From positions 248,001-312,000 of the forward strand of contig JAHEDR010000002.1 of assembly GCA_024641095.1 (NCBI GenBank): 64,000 nt of DNA. Reading direction: 5' to 3'. This document shows positions 35,545 through 44,291 of the stretch, one piece after another. The DNA comes from Rhodoluna sp. Lineage in GTDB: Bacteria > Actinomycetota > Actinomycetes > Actinomycetales > Microbacteriaceae. The translations under genes and the position numbers were made by a program. The notes beneath the pieces were generated by a model, which saw only the letters and a list, made by a program, of their open reading frames with translations, made no database searches and was not told the origin of the DNA. Within the stretch, counting starts at the first letter, position 1, and each line of letters starts with the position of its first letter.

Positions 35545-36794
35545 TGGCAACCGCAACAAAGGAAAAGACCAGCTTGCTGGCGAATATCCGTGGGCGTCTA
35601 GAAGGTGTGAACCTTCGACAGAACGGTATCTTCCTAGCGCTTATCGCTTTGATTCTGTTCTTCGCTGCAACCACTCCGAATGCAGCGTCATTGACCCCGG
35701 GTAACTGGTCAAACCTTGTTGTGCAGAACGGATACATACTTGTTCTTGCCATCGGTATGGTTATGGTCATTATCGCCGGCCACATCGATCTTTCGGTTGG
35801 TTCGGTAGCGGCGTTCATTGGTGCCGTTGCAGGTATCTTGGTGGTTCGCCCGCTCGAGCAAGACGGCTGGGACTGGCTTCCAGCACTTCCTTGGTGGGCC
35901 GGCATTTTGGGTGCGCTATTAATTGGTGCACTGGTTGGTGTTTGGCAGGGCTTCTGGGTTGCTTACGTAGGTATTCCAGCGTTTATCGTGACTCTTGCGG
36001 GTATGTTGTTGTTCCGCGGTCTTGCACTTATGACTCTGCAGAACTCAAACATTGGTCCGTTCCCAGACGAGTTCCGCGCAATCGGTAACGGCTTCCTAGA
36101 CAAAGAAAACGCACTTGGCGCGGCCCTTGGATTCCCAGCTGCATACAACGCAACCGCTTTGATCGTGACTGCACTTGGTGTGCTTGCGCTGCTATGGCAG
36201 GCAATCAACCAGCGTGCTGGCCGCGTAAAGTACGGTCAGCCAGTTGAGCCACGTACCTGGTTCTTTGTGAAGCTAATTGCCCTTAGCGCAATGGTTGCCT
36301 ACGTAGGTTTCCAGTTGGCTCAGGCAAACGGTATTCCGTTCACACTTCTGCTTCTAGTGTTCCTAGTTGTGGTTTACACAATGATCATGAACAAGACCAC
36401 TTTCGGTCGCCACATTTATGCAATCGGTGGAAACCTGCACGCTGCGATGCTTTCGGGTATCAACGTTCGTCGCGTCAACTTCTGGTTGTTCGTAAACATG
36501 GGTGCACTAGCTGCGCTATCGGGTGTGCTTATTGCAGCCCGCATGAACTCAGCTGTGCCAAAGGCTGGAGACGGTTTTGAGCTTGACGCTATTTCATCTG
36601 TATTCATTGGTGGTGCTGCAGTTCAGGGTGGTGTTGGAACTGTAACCGGCTCAATGATTGGTGGTGTAATTCAGGGTGTGCTTGCAAACGGTATGAACCT
36701 GAACTCAGTAGGTATTGACTCACAGATGACCGTTAAGGGTATGGTGCTTCTTCTAGCCGTTGCCTTTGACGTATGGAGCAAGAACCGCAAGTAA
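35544..36794 (+). CDS. mmsB: Sugar ABC transporter permease (GguB/MmsB type)
   Basis: 416 residues, about ten hydrophobic segments, BPD_transp_2 family. Conserved GMVMVIIAGHIDLSVGSVAAFIGAVAG and AIGGNLHAAMLSGINVRRVNFW..N are typical CUT2 permease motifs. Forms the membrane channel with the preceding double ATPase. The operon ends at a strong terminator. Confidence 0.94.
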   Translation: MATATKEKTSLLANIRGRLEGVNLRQNGIFLALIALILFFAATTPNAASLTPGNWSNLVVQNGYILVLAIGMVMVIIAGHIDLSVGSVAAFIGAVAGILVVRPLEQDGWDWLPALPWWAGILGALLIGALVGVWQGFWVAYVGIPAFIVTLAGMLLFRGLALMTLQNSNIGPFPDEFRAIGNGFLDKENALGAALGFPAAYNATALIVTALGVLALLWQAINQRAGRVKYGQPVEPRTWFFVKLIALSAMVAYVGFQLAQANGIPFTLLLLVFLVVVYTMIMNKTTFGRHIYAIGGNLHAAMLSGINVRRVNFWLFVNMGALAALSGVLIAARMNSAVPKAGDGFELDAISSVFIGGAAVQGGVGTVTGSMIGGVIQGVLANGMNLNSVGIDSQMTVKGMVLLLAVAFDVWSKNRK

Positions 36795-36806
36795 TCTAAG
36801 GGCAAT

Positions 36807-36838
36807 AAAAAATGCACCCCTTAGGGGGTGCATTTTTT
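36807..36838. terminator. Terminator of the chvE-mmsAB operon
   Basis: 14-base stem (36807-36820 with 36825-36838), TTAG loop, A6 and T6 flanks; works from either side. Confidence 0.93.
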
Positions 36839-36843
36839 GTTTG

Positions 36844-36917
36844 TAGGCCCCGTGGGGATCGAACCCACGACCCTCGGATTAAAAGTCCGATGCTCTAACC
36901 AACTGAGCTAGAGGCCC
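36844..36917 (-). tRNA. tRNA-Lys (anticodon TTT)
   Basis: On the minus strand the cloverleaf is complete: acceptor GGGCCTC pairs (with G-T at ends) with GGGGCCT, D arm TAGCTCAGTTGGTTAGAGCA, anticodon stem TCGGA/TCCGA with loop CTTTTAA giving anticodon TTT, and T arm GTGGG-TTCGATC-CCCAC. The 3' CCA is not encoded. Confidence 0.96.
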
Positions 36918-36947
36918 ACGATTGCCTGGGTGACCCAGACAACTTAA

Positions 36948-37835
36948 CTAGTCTACCAACCGAGGTTGGATAGGAAGTTCCTTTGACGCCTTGGTTGGCC
37001 ATTCAACCACCAGCATGGCGGCCACCATGATGGCTCCACCAAGCACGGTCTTTAGGCCAAGCACCTCTTGGCCAACGATTACCGCAATCACGGCGGTCCA
37101 CAGAACCTCGGTGGTCAAGAAGATGGCCACGCGAGATGGGTCCATGATGCTCTGCGCCCAGGTCTGAACCAAGAAGGCAACCGCGGTTGAGAATACGGCA
37201 GTGAAGATCACAGCAAACCAGCCGTCGCCATTTACCGGTGGGTCGTAGCGGCCATCAAGCATTGCCCCACCCCAGCTGTAAATTGCGACCATTACTAGCT
37301 GAATCAGGGTCAGTGCGTAAACATCTTTGCCCGGGCTCCAAATGCTCAAGCCGACGATGTGGCCAGCAAAAAGCAGCGCACAAAGAACCACCCACAGTTG
37401 GTTAACGTCAATGCTGAACCCGTTGAGGGTAAGCAGTGCCAACGCGGCAAAAGCCAAAACAATACCAATCACTAGTTGCTTGTTGATCTTGTTGCCAAAC
37501 ATCATCCAGCCAAGAATTGGAGTAAGCACAACATAGAGCCCGGTGATGAATCCGGTGATGGCGGCCGTGGTTAGTTCAAGACCTATGGTCTGAGTAATGT
37601 ACCCACCCGATAGCAACGTGCCCAAAAGCACACCGTGCTTAAGTAGTTTTGCATCAAATGTTTTCAAAACGCTTGGGCGGAATGCGATCATCACCAAGAC
37701 AGCAAGAGTGAATCTTGTTGCTAAAAAGTCATTAAAAGGTTGTGCGGCAATTGCATCTTTCATCAGCACAAAAGCTGCGCCCCAAGCAATAGCAACAGAA
37801 AGCAGCGCCAGTGCTGCCCAGGTAGTTTTTCTCAT
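36948..37835 (-). CDS. DMT-superfamily (EamA) transporter
   Basis: 295 residues, about ten hydrophobic segments in two EamA repeats (residues about 5-135 and 145-285). Probably an exporter or uptake carrier of small metabolites; cargo unknown. TAGGCT at 37842-37847 ends six bases before ATG 37835. The gene lies 21 bases downstream of the SDR-DUF2867 gene and may share its transcript. Confidence 0.87.
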   Translation of the reverse strand: MRKTTWAALALLSVAIAWGAAFVLMKDAIAAQPFNDFLATRFTLAVLVMIAFRPSVLKTFDAKLLKHGVLLGTLLSGGYITQTIGLELTTAAITGFITGLYVVLTPILGWMMFGNKINKQLVIGIVLAFAALALLTLNGFSIDVNQLWVVLCALLFAGHIVGLSIWSPGKDVYALTLIQLVMVAIYSWGGAMLDGRYDPPVNGDGWFAVIFTAVFSTAVAFLVQTWAQSIMDPSRVAIFLTTEVLWTAVIAVIVGQEVLGLKTVLGGAIMVAAMLVVEWPTKASKELPIQPRLVD

Positions 37836-37841
37836 CCTGCC

Positions 37842-37847
37842 AGCCTA
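37842..37847 (-). promoter_or_regulatory. Candidate -10 hexamer for the DMT transporter gene
   Basis: TAGGCT on the minus strand, six bases before ATG 37835. A GCAGG just before the ATG could instead serve as a ribosome site. Confidence 0.35.
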
Positions 37848-37856
37848 ACTGAACGA

Positions 37857-39371
37857 CTATTTCTTTCTGGCTATGGCTGCGGTCTTTGCCATTGATGGAA
37901 ATACCAAACCGTGCATGGGCCAAACGGCCCACCAATATGCGTGCCCTAATAGTCCCTTTGGCGCATAAATTGCCACCTGCGTCAACACTGTTCCGCCGGT
38001 TTCTACATCTGTCTCTAGGCCAAATTCCAACCAAGCCAAACCAGGCATTTTCATTTCTGCACGAAGTCTGAGTAGTTTTGGCCTGATGACTTCCTCAACG
38101 CGCCAAAAATCTAGAGCGTCGCCAACCTGCAAACTGTTTGGATCTCTGCGCCCACGACGCAAACCAACGCCACCAAAAATTTTGTCGATGAAGCCGCGCA
38201 CTTCCCAAGCCCAGGTAGCTAGTGAGTAACCGTTGTCGCCACCAATGGCCTCAACGCGTTTCCAGACATCTTCAATTGGGTCTGGCGAGTGCACAATTCT
38301 TACGTCGCGATACAAGGTTCCGCCGGCCCAGTCTGGGTCGGTAGGCAACGGTTCCGAAGGCGTACCCGGAACCGAGGCATCGCTCCATCGGGTTTCAACT
38401 CTTGCATCTTTGATTTTGGTTAGGGCCAATTGCACCGCACGCTTGAATGGGGTGAGACCGCCCTGTGGGTCAGGAATCAAACCACGAATGCTGTCATCGG
38501 CTGCAACCACTTCGTTCTTTAAACTTGCCACCAGGCGTTTTGCAAGTGTGTATGGAACCGGGGTAACAAGCCCAACCCAACCACTGGAAAGTCGTGGAGT
38601 TAGCACCGGCACCGGAATGATGATGCGTCTTGGTAGACCAGCTGCCTCGGCGTATTGCTGCATCATTTCTTTATAGGTGAATATTTCTGGCCCACCAATA
38701 TCGAATGCACCGCTGACGGTTGGGTTGATTGCCGCAGCACCAACTAGGTAGCGCAGTACATCGCGAACCGCAATTGGTTGAATGCGAACGTTGACCCACT
38801 TTGGCACGGTCATGATTGGTAGGCGCTCGGTTAGGTAGCGCAACATTTCAAATGAGGCAGATCCAGAACCAATCACAACACCGGCACGAAGCTCAATGGT
38901 TGAAACTCCAGAGGCGCGCAGAATTTCACCGGTCTCGGCTCGCGCCTTCAAATGTGGAGACATGGTTTCGTTTGGCGCAATGATTCCGCCAAGGTAAACG
39001 ATGCGTTTTACATTTGCAGCCTTAGCAACCTTGCCAAAGCCCTCTGCCATATCGCGCTCTTCTTTTTCAAAGTCGTCTTTAGACATGAGTGCGTGCAGTA
39101 GGTAGTAGGCAACGTCAACACCCTGCATTGCCTTGGCAAGGACATTGGGGTTGTGAGCATCGCCCTCGGCAACCTCTACCTGATTAATCCACGGGTGGTA
39201 TTTCAGGCGGTCGGCATTCCTGGCAAGAATTCGCACGCGGTAACCGTGGCTTAGAAGTTCAACGATTAGTCGGCCACCAATGTAGCCAGTGGCCCCGGTG
39301 ACTAGGCACAGGGCTGGCTCGCCAGCTGCATTCTTTAGAAGGGGCAGACCTTGGCTCACCGATGAGTTCAT
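37857..39371 (-). CDS. NAD(P)-binding SDR fused to a DUF2867 domain
   Basis: 504 residues. N-terminal atypical SDR (NmrA/epimerase-like) with TGATGYIGGRL near residue 22 and ARNADRL after the second strand; residues about 1-300. The C-terminal part, about 340-495 (GGTLYRDVRIVHSPDPIEDVWKRVEAIGG..), matches DUF2867, an SRPBCC-like ligand-binding fold. The fusion is known in actinobacteria but its reaction is not. TACTCT ends six bases before ATG 39371. Confidence 0.85.
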   Translation of the reverse strand: MNSSVSQGLPLLKNAAGEPALCLVTGATGYIGGRLIVELLSHGYRVRILARNADRLKYHPWINQVEVAEGDAHNPNVLAKAMQGVDVAYYLLHALMSKDDFEKEERDMAEGFGKVAKAANVKRIVYLGGIIAPNETMSPHLKARAETGEILRASGVSTIELRAGVVIGSGSASFEMLRYLTERLPIMTVPKWVNVRIQPIAVRDVLRYLVGAAAINPTVSGAFDIGGPEIFTYKEMMQQYAEAAGLPRRIIIPVPVLTPRLSSGWVGLVTPVPYTLAKRLVASLKNEVVAADDSIRGLIPDPQGGLTPFKRAVQLALTKIKDARVETRWSDASVPGTPSEPLPTDPDWAGGTLYRDVRIVHSPDPIEDVWKRVEAIGGDNGYSLATWAWEVRGFIDKIFGGVGLRRGRRDPNSLQVGDALDFWRVEEVIRPKLLRLRAEMKMPGLAWLEFGLETDVETGGTVLTQVAIYAPKGLLGHAYWWAVWPMHGLVFPSMAKTAAIARKK

Positions 39372-39375
39372 GGCT

Positions 39376-40320
39376 TTAGAGTACGCCGTATCTCTCGATC
39401 GAGACGATTTTTCTTTGCTTGCCGGTATCGGCGGTGCTTAGGTGAATCACCATCATCTCGGCTGGCTTTAGCCCTGGGCCTTCGCGCAGCAAATCCTTTT
39501 GCGCACCGGTGGCATAAGTCTCAATGGTGTCAAAGATTGTTGGCAGCGCAGGGCGGTGTGAACAGATAACCGATGCACGACCGTCCTCGACGATATCGGT
39601 GATTACATTCTTGGTGCGCTTGGGGCCTTTTTTATTGCCCAGTTCGCTCAGCTGAGAACGCTCAATGATTTTGAGGTTTCGTTTTTTGGCGTAGGGCGCA
39701 ACGGTGTTTAGGCATCTAGACCAAGGGCTGGTGATCACGCGCTTTGGTGAGAATGCGCCAAGCAGCTTGATTAGTTGTTTTGCCTGGGCATCACCGGCTG
39801 GCAAGAGTGGGCGGTGGCCGTCGTCAACTGCTTGGCCGTTCATCCAATCTGCGCGAGGTGTTGCCTTGGCGTGACGAAGAACAATCAGTGGCTTGGTTCG
39901 CAGCAGACCCTTTTTGGCAAGTGCCAAAAGTTCGTCTAGAACTTCGCTGTCGAATTCGTAGGTAAGTAGTTTGCGAGCCTCTTCTGGAGTGCGCCATTCA
40001 ACGCTCTCTACTTCTTCACTTGGTTTGAATTTTGATTTAGCTAATGCACTTGGGCTTACACGTGCCGCCCAGTAGTGCACCTCTTTTGGTGTGCCGTTAG
40101 GAATCTTGTAGTTAACAATTTTTAGACGTGGACCAAGTTTGATTTTTAATCCGGTTTCTTCGGCGATTTCGCGAACAGCGGTCTCGGGTAAAAGTTCACC
40201 CGGGTCAACCTTGCCCTTTGGCCAGCTCCAGTCGTTGTGACGATTGCGGTGAATCAGTGCAACTAGGATTTTTCCTTTTTCTTCGCGCCACAAAATAGCG
40301 CCAGCAGCGTAGATCGTCAT
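39376..40320 (-). CDS. mutT1: MutT1-type Nudix hydrolase with C-terminal histidine-phosphatase domain
   Basis: 314 residues. N-terminal Nudix domain with box GKVDPGELLPETAVREIAEETGL near residues 36-58; C-terminal phosphoglycerate-mutase-like domain starting LIVLRHAKATPRADW near residue 144. This two-domain layout is that of mycobacterial MutT1 (8-oxo-dGTP and diadenosine polyphosphate hydrolysis), also encoded beside ppk1. ATG overlaps the ppk stop by one base. Confidence 0.9.
   Translation of the reverse strand: MTIYAAGAILWREEKGKILVALIHRNRHNDWSWPKGKVDPGELLPETAVREIAEETGLKIKLGPRLKIVNYKIPNGTPKEVHYWAARVSPSALAKSKFKPSEEVESVEWRTPEEARKLLTYEFDSEVLDELLALAKKGLLRTKPLIVLRHAKATPRADWMNGQAVDDGHRPLLPAGDAQAKQLIKLLGAFSPKRVITSPWSRCLNTVAPYAKKRNLKIIERSQLSELGNKKGPKRTKNVITDIVEDGRASVICSHRPALPTIFDTIETYATGAQKDLLREGPGLKPAEMMVIHLSTADTGKQRKIVSIERYGVL
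39378..39383 (-). promoter_or_regulatory. Candidate -10 hexamer (leaderless) for the SDR-DUF2867 gene
   Basis: TACTCT on the minus strand ends six bases before ATG 39371. It lies at the very end of mutT1, so the gene may have its own promoter there. Confidence 0.45.
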
Positions 40321-42449
40321 TATATGCGCGAGTGACGCTTTCCGTGAACTTCCTTCATCAGCTGATCTTGCAGGTCAACCAAAATTTCACCGTTGGCCAT
40401 TAGCTGGTGACGAGTCCATGTTCCGTCTGCACTCAAGTACCAAGAAGCAACGTTCTCGCTCATCGCCAAATCAAACAGCGCGTTAAGTTCGCGAATGTGA
40501 TCCGGTTGTGAAAGTCTCACAAGTGCTTCTACGCGGCGGTCAAGGTTGCGGTGCATCATGTCGGCAGAACCAATAAATACTGCAGGGTCGCCGCCACCCA
40601 TAAAGGTGAACACGCGTGAGTGCTCAAGGTAACGGCCAAGCACAGAACGAACCTTGATGTTCTCACTCAGGCCAGGAACGCCAGGCTTAAGCGCACACAT
40701 ACCGCGAACCAAAATCTCAACCGGTACCCCGGCGTTAGAAGCCTTATAAAGCGAGTCAATGATTTGCTCGTCAACCAGTGAGTTCACCTTGATGCGAATG
40801 CGCGCATCTTTACCGGCCTGCTTGAAAGCAATCTCGCGCTCGATACGCTCGGTTAGGCCCTCGCGAACACCAACCGGTGAAACCATAAGTGACTTAAACT
40901 CGGCCTCTGGTGCATAACCCGATAGCTGGTTGAAAAGCTTGGTTAGGTCTTCACCAACCGATTCACGCGCAGTAAGTAGACCGTAGTCCTCGTAGTAGCG
41001 TGCGGTCTTTGGGTTGTAATTACCTGTACCCACGTGGCAGTAGCGGCGCAGCTGGCCCTTTTCTTGGCGAATAACCAGAGCCAACTTACAGTGCGTCTTT
41101 AGGCCAACGATTCCGTAAACCACGTGCACACCGGCCTGCTCAAGCTTGCGAGCCCAGGCAATGTTGTTCTGCTCATCAAAGCGCGCCTTGATTTCAACCA
41201 GAGCCAAAACCTGCTTGCCCGCTTCGGCAGCAGCAATTAGTGCATCAACAATTGGCGAGTCACCAGAGGTGCGGTAAAGAGTTTGCTTAATTGCAAGAAC
41301 CTTTGGGTCGGCGGCTGCCTGCTCCACAAATGCTTGCACAGAGGTTGAGAAAGATTCGTAAGGGTGGTGCATCAAAATATCGCGCTGACGCATTGCGGAG
41401 AAGATGCTTACAGCTTTATCTTCAACCGGTTGCAAGAAGCGGTTGGTGATTACCGGGTGCGGTGGGTAGCGAAGATCAGCGCGCTTCAAACTTGCAATCT
41501 CAAACAAACCGGTTAGGTCAAGCGGAGAAGGTAAGTGGTAAACATCTTCATCGTTGATGTCTAGCTCGCGAATCAAAAGTTCCAGAACTTCTGGGTTAAT
41601 GTCGTTGGCAACTTCAAGACGAACCGGTGGGCCAAAGCGGCGGCGCAGCAATTCCTTCTCAAGTGCAAGCAGAAGGTTCTCGCCTTCTTCTTCATCAACT
41701 TCAAGATCTTCGTTGCGAGTTACGCGGAACGTGTGGTGTTGCAAAACTTCCATACCCGGAAACAGCAAGCCAAGGTACTGACCAATGATGTCTTCGAGAG
41801 GAACAAAGCGAGCATCGGTAACTCCGGTGTTTCCCGGAATGCGAACGAAGCGAGGAAGAAGTGGTGGAACCTTTACACGAGCAAAGTGTTCTTTATCGGT
41901 GTCTGGGTTTTTCAAAACCACAGCAAGGTTCAGTGACAAACCAGAGATATAAGGGAACGGGTGAGCCGGGTCTACGGCAAGCGGAGTCAATACCGGGAAG
42001 ATTTGGTTCTGGAAGTACTCATGAAGCAGTGCACGCTCGGAATCCTCAAGGTGCGCCCAGCGCACAATACGAATTCCCTTTTCTTTCATCTCCGGCTTGA
42101 TGGTGTCAATGAAGAGTTTGGCGTGACGCTCCTGAAGGCGGTGGGCCTCGCGGCTGATTTCACTGAGCACCTCTTGAGGCGAAAGCCCAGAACTTGCGGT
42201 TACGGCAAGGCCGGTAGCAATTCGGCGCTTTAAGCCAGCCACGCGAACCATGAAGAATTCGTCGAGGTTGGAGGCAAAAATCGCTAGAAAGTTGACGCGT
42301 TCAAGAAGGTAAAGGTTTGGGTCTTCGGCCAGTTCCAAAACGCGCTGGTTGAACGCGAGCCAGCTGAGCTCACGATCCAGGTAGCGATTTGGGGCCAATT
42401 CGGTGCCAAAATCAGGCAGCGAGATAGCCATGGTTTCTTCAGAAGACAT
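40320..42449 (-). CDS. ppk1: Polyphosphate kinase 1
   Basis: 709 residues, full length. Makes polyphosphate reversibly from ATP. N-terminal [19 protein letters not shown]-type segment (here [21 protein letters not shown]), HHPYESF, the catalytic-His region [24 protein letters not shown], and [13 protein letters not shown]. First gene of ppk1-mutT1; 97 bases separate it from the GlnR-like gene in the same direction. It links to the phosphate regulators elsewhere in the window. Confidence 0.95.
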   Translation of the reverse strand: MSSEETMAISLPDFGTELAPNRYLDRELSWLAFNQRVLELAEDPNLYLLERVNFLAIFASNLDEFFMVRVAGLKRRIATGLAVTASSGLSPQEVLSEISREAHRLQERHAKLFIDTIKPEMKEKGIRIVRWAHLEDSERALLHEYFQNQIFPVLTPLAVDPAHPFPYISGLSLNLAVVLKNPDTDKEHFARVKVPPLLPRFVRIPGNTGVTDARFVPLEDIIGQYLGLLFPGMEVLQHHTFRVTRNEDLEVDEEEGENLLLALEKELLRRRFGPPVRLEVANDINPEVLELLIRELDINDEDVYHLPSPLDLTGLFEIASLKRADLRYPPHPVITNRFLQPVEDKAVSIFSAMRQRDILMHHPYESFSTSVQAFVEQAAADPKVLAIKQTLYRTSGDSPIVDALIAAAEAGKQVLALVEIKARFDEQNNIAWARKLEQAGVHVVYGIVGLKTHCKLALVIRQEKGQLRRYCHVGTGNYNPKTARYYEDYGLLTARESVGEDLTKLFNQLSGYAPEAEFKSLMVSPVGVREGLTERIEREIAFKQAGKDARIRIKVNSLVDEQIIDSLYKASNAGVPVEILVRGMCALKPGVPGLSENIKVRSVLGRYLEHSRVFTFMGGGDPAVFIGSADMMHRNLDRRVEALVRLSQPDHIRELNALFDLAMSENVASWYLSADGTWTRHQLMANGEILVDLQDQLMKEVHGKRHSRI

Positions 42450-42546
42450 TCTTCAATCCTGCCACGAGCAGGTTGCCTAAGGATAGACGCAGTTTTATGC
42501 GCAGGTAAATGCCAAAAACAGCACCGATATCGGTGTTTGAGCGGGT

Positions 42547-43230
42547 TTAAGCCTGTTCAGACAGGGCGTTGGCATCTTCTTCAAGGTTGAAGCGGTAACC
42601 AACATTGCGCACGGTGCCAATTAAGGCCTCTAGATCGCCCAGTTTGGCGCGCAGGCGGCGAATGTGCACGTCTACGGTGCGTGTGCCACCAAAGTAGTCG
42701 TAGCCCCAAACCTCGCTCAGTAGCTGCTCGCGAGTGAAAACTCGGCCAGGGTGCTGGGCCAAGAAGCGCAGCAATTCAAACTCTTTATATGTCAGATCCA
42801 GTGGGCGCCCGTTGACTTTGGCCGAGTAGCTGGCTTCGTCAATAACCACACCCGATGCGTGAATCTTGTCGTTGCGATCAAACTGCTGGGCCTTGCCAAT
42901 GGCCAGGCGAATGCGGGCATCAAGCTCGGCTGGGCCGGCGCCTTCAACCACGATGTCGTTTGCGCCCCACTCGGCGCTGATTGCGGCCAGGCCGCCCTCG
43001 GTAACTACAAGAATTAGCGGTGCACTCAGACCGGTGGCCACCAGAATCTTGGCCAGGGATTTTGCGCCAGCCAAATCGCGGCGGGCATCAAGAAAAATGA
43101 GGTCGTGGCCAGGGGCATTTACGAGGTTTGCGGGTTCCGCCGGAATCTGGCGAACGCGGTGACTCAATAGTCCAAGCGCAGGAAGTACTTCGGTGTCGGC
43201 ACTTGCCGTCAAAACCAGAAGCTGAGCCAT
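42547..43230 (-). CDS. glnR: GlnR-like orphan OmpR-family regulator
   Basis: 227 residues from ATG 43230, which has GGAGAGAA directly upstream; TTG 43242 is less likely. The winged-helix domain ([55 protein letters not shown]) is very close to actinobacterial GlnR, the global nitrogen regulator. The receiver half is degenerate: the usual acidic pair is replaced (LTASAD) and only an isolated Asp remains in FLDARRD, so phosphorylation is doubtful. No kinase gene is adjacent, and nearby nitrobindin and ygfZ match GlnR neighbourhoods in other actinobacteria. Confidence 0.78.
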   Translation of the reverse strand: MAQLLVLTASADTEVLPALGLLSHRVRQIPAEPANLVNAPGHDLIFLDARRDLAGAKSLAKILVATGLSAPLILVVTEGGLAAISAEWGANDIVVEGAGPAELDARIRLAIGKAQQFDRNDKIHASGVVIDEASYSAKVNGRPLDLTYKEFELLRFLAQHPGRVFTREQLLSEVWGYDYFGGTRTVDVHIRRLRAKLGDLEALIGTVRNVGYRFNLEEDANALSEQA

Positions 43231-43298
43231 TTCTCTCTCCAAACCGCTTGGCTAAAGTTTAGCCCTTTATTTAGGTGTGCTTAAGGCATGATTGGGAT

Positions 43299-43562
43299 GT
43301 GAACGCTAAATGGACTCAGATTGTGGCCATCTGGGTATTGGTTGCCGTGGTGACCGTGACCCTGGTGGTTCAGTTCCCTGAAAATGGCCAGCAGGTTGAG
43401 GCCGCATTTGGCGCTATTTTGGCCGGCTCAATTGCCACCGTATCTTTGCTGCAATTATTCAAAGACAACGCCGATGGCTTCGTTCGCAAACTCATCTACG
43501 TGGGTGGTGGCAGCTATCTGATTCTGGCGGCAGCCACCGCGTACCTTTTCTTGAAAGGTTAG
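43299..43562 (+). CDS. Small three-span membrane protein
   Basis: 87 residues from GTG 43299 (GTG 43275 also in frame and would add eight residues). Hydrophobic segments: IVAIWVLVAVVTVTLVVQF, AAFGAILAGSIATVSLLQLF and LIYVGGGSYLILAAATAYLFL. I do not recognise the family. The C-terminus ends nine bases before a 36-residue single-span peptide gene. Confidence 0.75.
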   Translation: MNAKWTQIVAIWVLVAVVTVTLVVQFPENGQQVEAAFGAILAGSIATVSLLQLFKDNADGFVRKLIYVGGGSYLILAAATAYLFLKG

Positions 43563-43565
43563 ACT
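43560..43565 (+). promoter_or_regulatory. Candidate -10 hexamer (leaderless) for the 36-residue peptide gene
   Basis: TAGACT ends six bases before ATG 43572, with no ribosome site between. Confidence 0.45.
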
Positions 43566-43571
43566 TTTAGC

Positions 43572-43682
43572 ATGTTGCTAGCACTCGAGATTTTCTTCAC
43601 CGGACTATTGGTCTTGGCTTCTTTGGCTATTGCGGGAGTATCTGTACTCGTGCTTTATAAGTTGTTCAAGGGTCAGAAATAG
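43572..43682 (+). CDS. 36-residue single-span membrane peptide
   Basis: Short frame of 36 codons: a short N-terminus with one Glu, one hydrophobic helix of about 22 residues (FFTGLLVLASLAIAGVSVLV) and a basic tail ending KLFKGQK, which predicts an N-out, C-in single-pass peptide. TAGACT six bases upstream suggests a leaderless start. The stop is directly followed by the TTG of the nitrobindin gene with no gap, so the two are probably translated together. Function unknown. Confidence 0.6.
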   Translation: MLLALEIFFTGLLVLASLAIAGVSVLVLYKLFKGQK

Positions 43683-44288
43683 TTGTTCGTACTTCCTGAG
43701 GGGCTGCCACTAGAGCTCACTCCTTTTGCTTTTCTCGTTGGTAAATGGGAAGGCACCGGAATCATTAGCTACAAAATTAATGACACCGATGAAGCGCCAA
43801 TTGAGCGCGAATTTAAACAGCGCATTGAATTTGCCCACGATGGCTCAAATGCACTTACCTATGTTTCTTCAGCCGAGCTAATTGATGAAGCCGGCACAAT
43901 TTTGCCAAGCGAACTTGGATACTGGCGAGTAGCCCGCCCAAGCGAGGATGCCGATCACGGACCTGGCCTCATGCTTGGGGTTGGTGAAAAAAGCATTAAC
44001 TCTCACGAAGACCTAGAGAAGCTGCGCAATAAAGAAGGCGGCTTTGACATTCAGGTTTCTGTATTGCACCCGGGTGGAATGGCCGAGCTATACAACGGCA
44101 AGATCAAGGGCGCACGCGTTGACCTTGCTTCTGCCTACGGAACAGCTTTTGAGACCGCCAAGACCTACCGTCACTCAACTCGTCTGTTTGGTTTGGTTGA
44201 GAATGCATTGCTTTGGGTTTGGGAAATTGCGTTGCCTGGCGGAGATTTGAAGCCACACGCATCTGCCCGCCTTGAACGAGTGGAGTAA
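43683..44288 (+). CDS. Nitrobindin-like FABP family haem-binding protein
   Basis: 201 residues; TTG start immediately after the small peptide's stop. Barrel family DUF1794/nitrobindin with the N-terminal GKWEGTG motif (residues 20-26), GPGLMLGVGEKS in the middle and the C-terminal PHASARLERV segment carrying the probable proximal haem His. Family members bind ferric haem and act on NO or peroxynitrite. Followed after three bases by ygfZ. Confidence 0.87.
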   Translation: MFVLPEGLPLELTPFAFLVGKWEGTGIISYKINDTDEAPIEREFKQRIEFAHDGSNALTYVSSAELIDEAGTILPSELGYWRVARPSEDADHGPGLMLGVGEKSINSHEDLEKLRNKEGGFDIQVSVLHPGGMAELYNGKIKGARVDLASAYGTAFETAKTYRHSTRLFGLVENALLWVWEIALPGGDLKPHASARLERVE

Positions 44289-44291
44289 CTC

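Noticed and set aside
43297-43312. ATGTGAACGCTAAATG, 13 leading bases identical to operator O1
   Set aside because: The right half does not complete the palindrome, and the sequence is the start codon and first codons of the small membrane gene, so it is probably coincidence.
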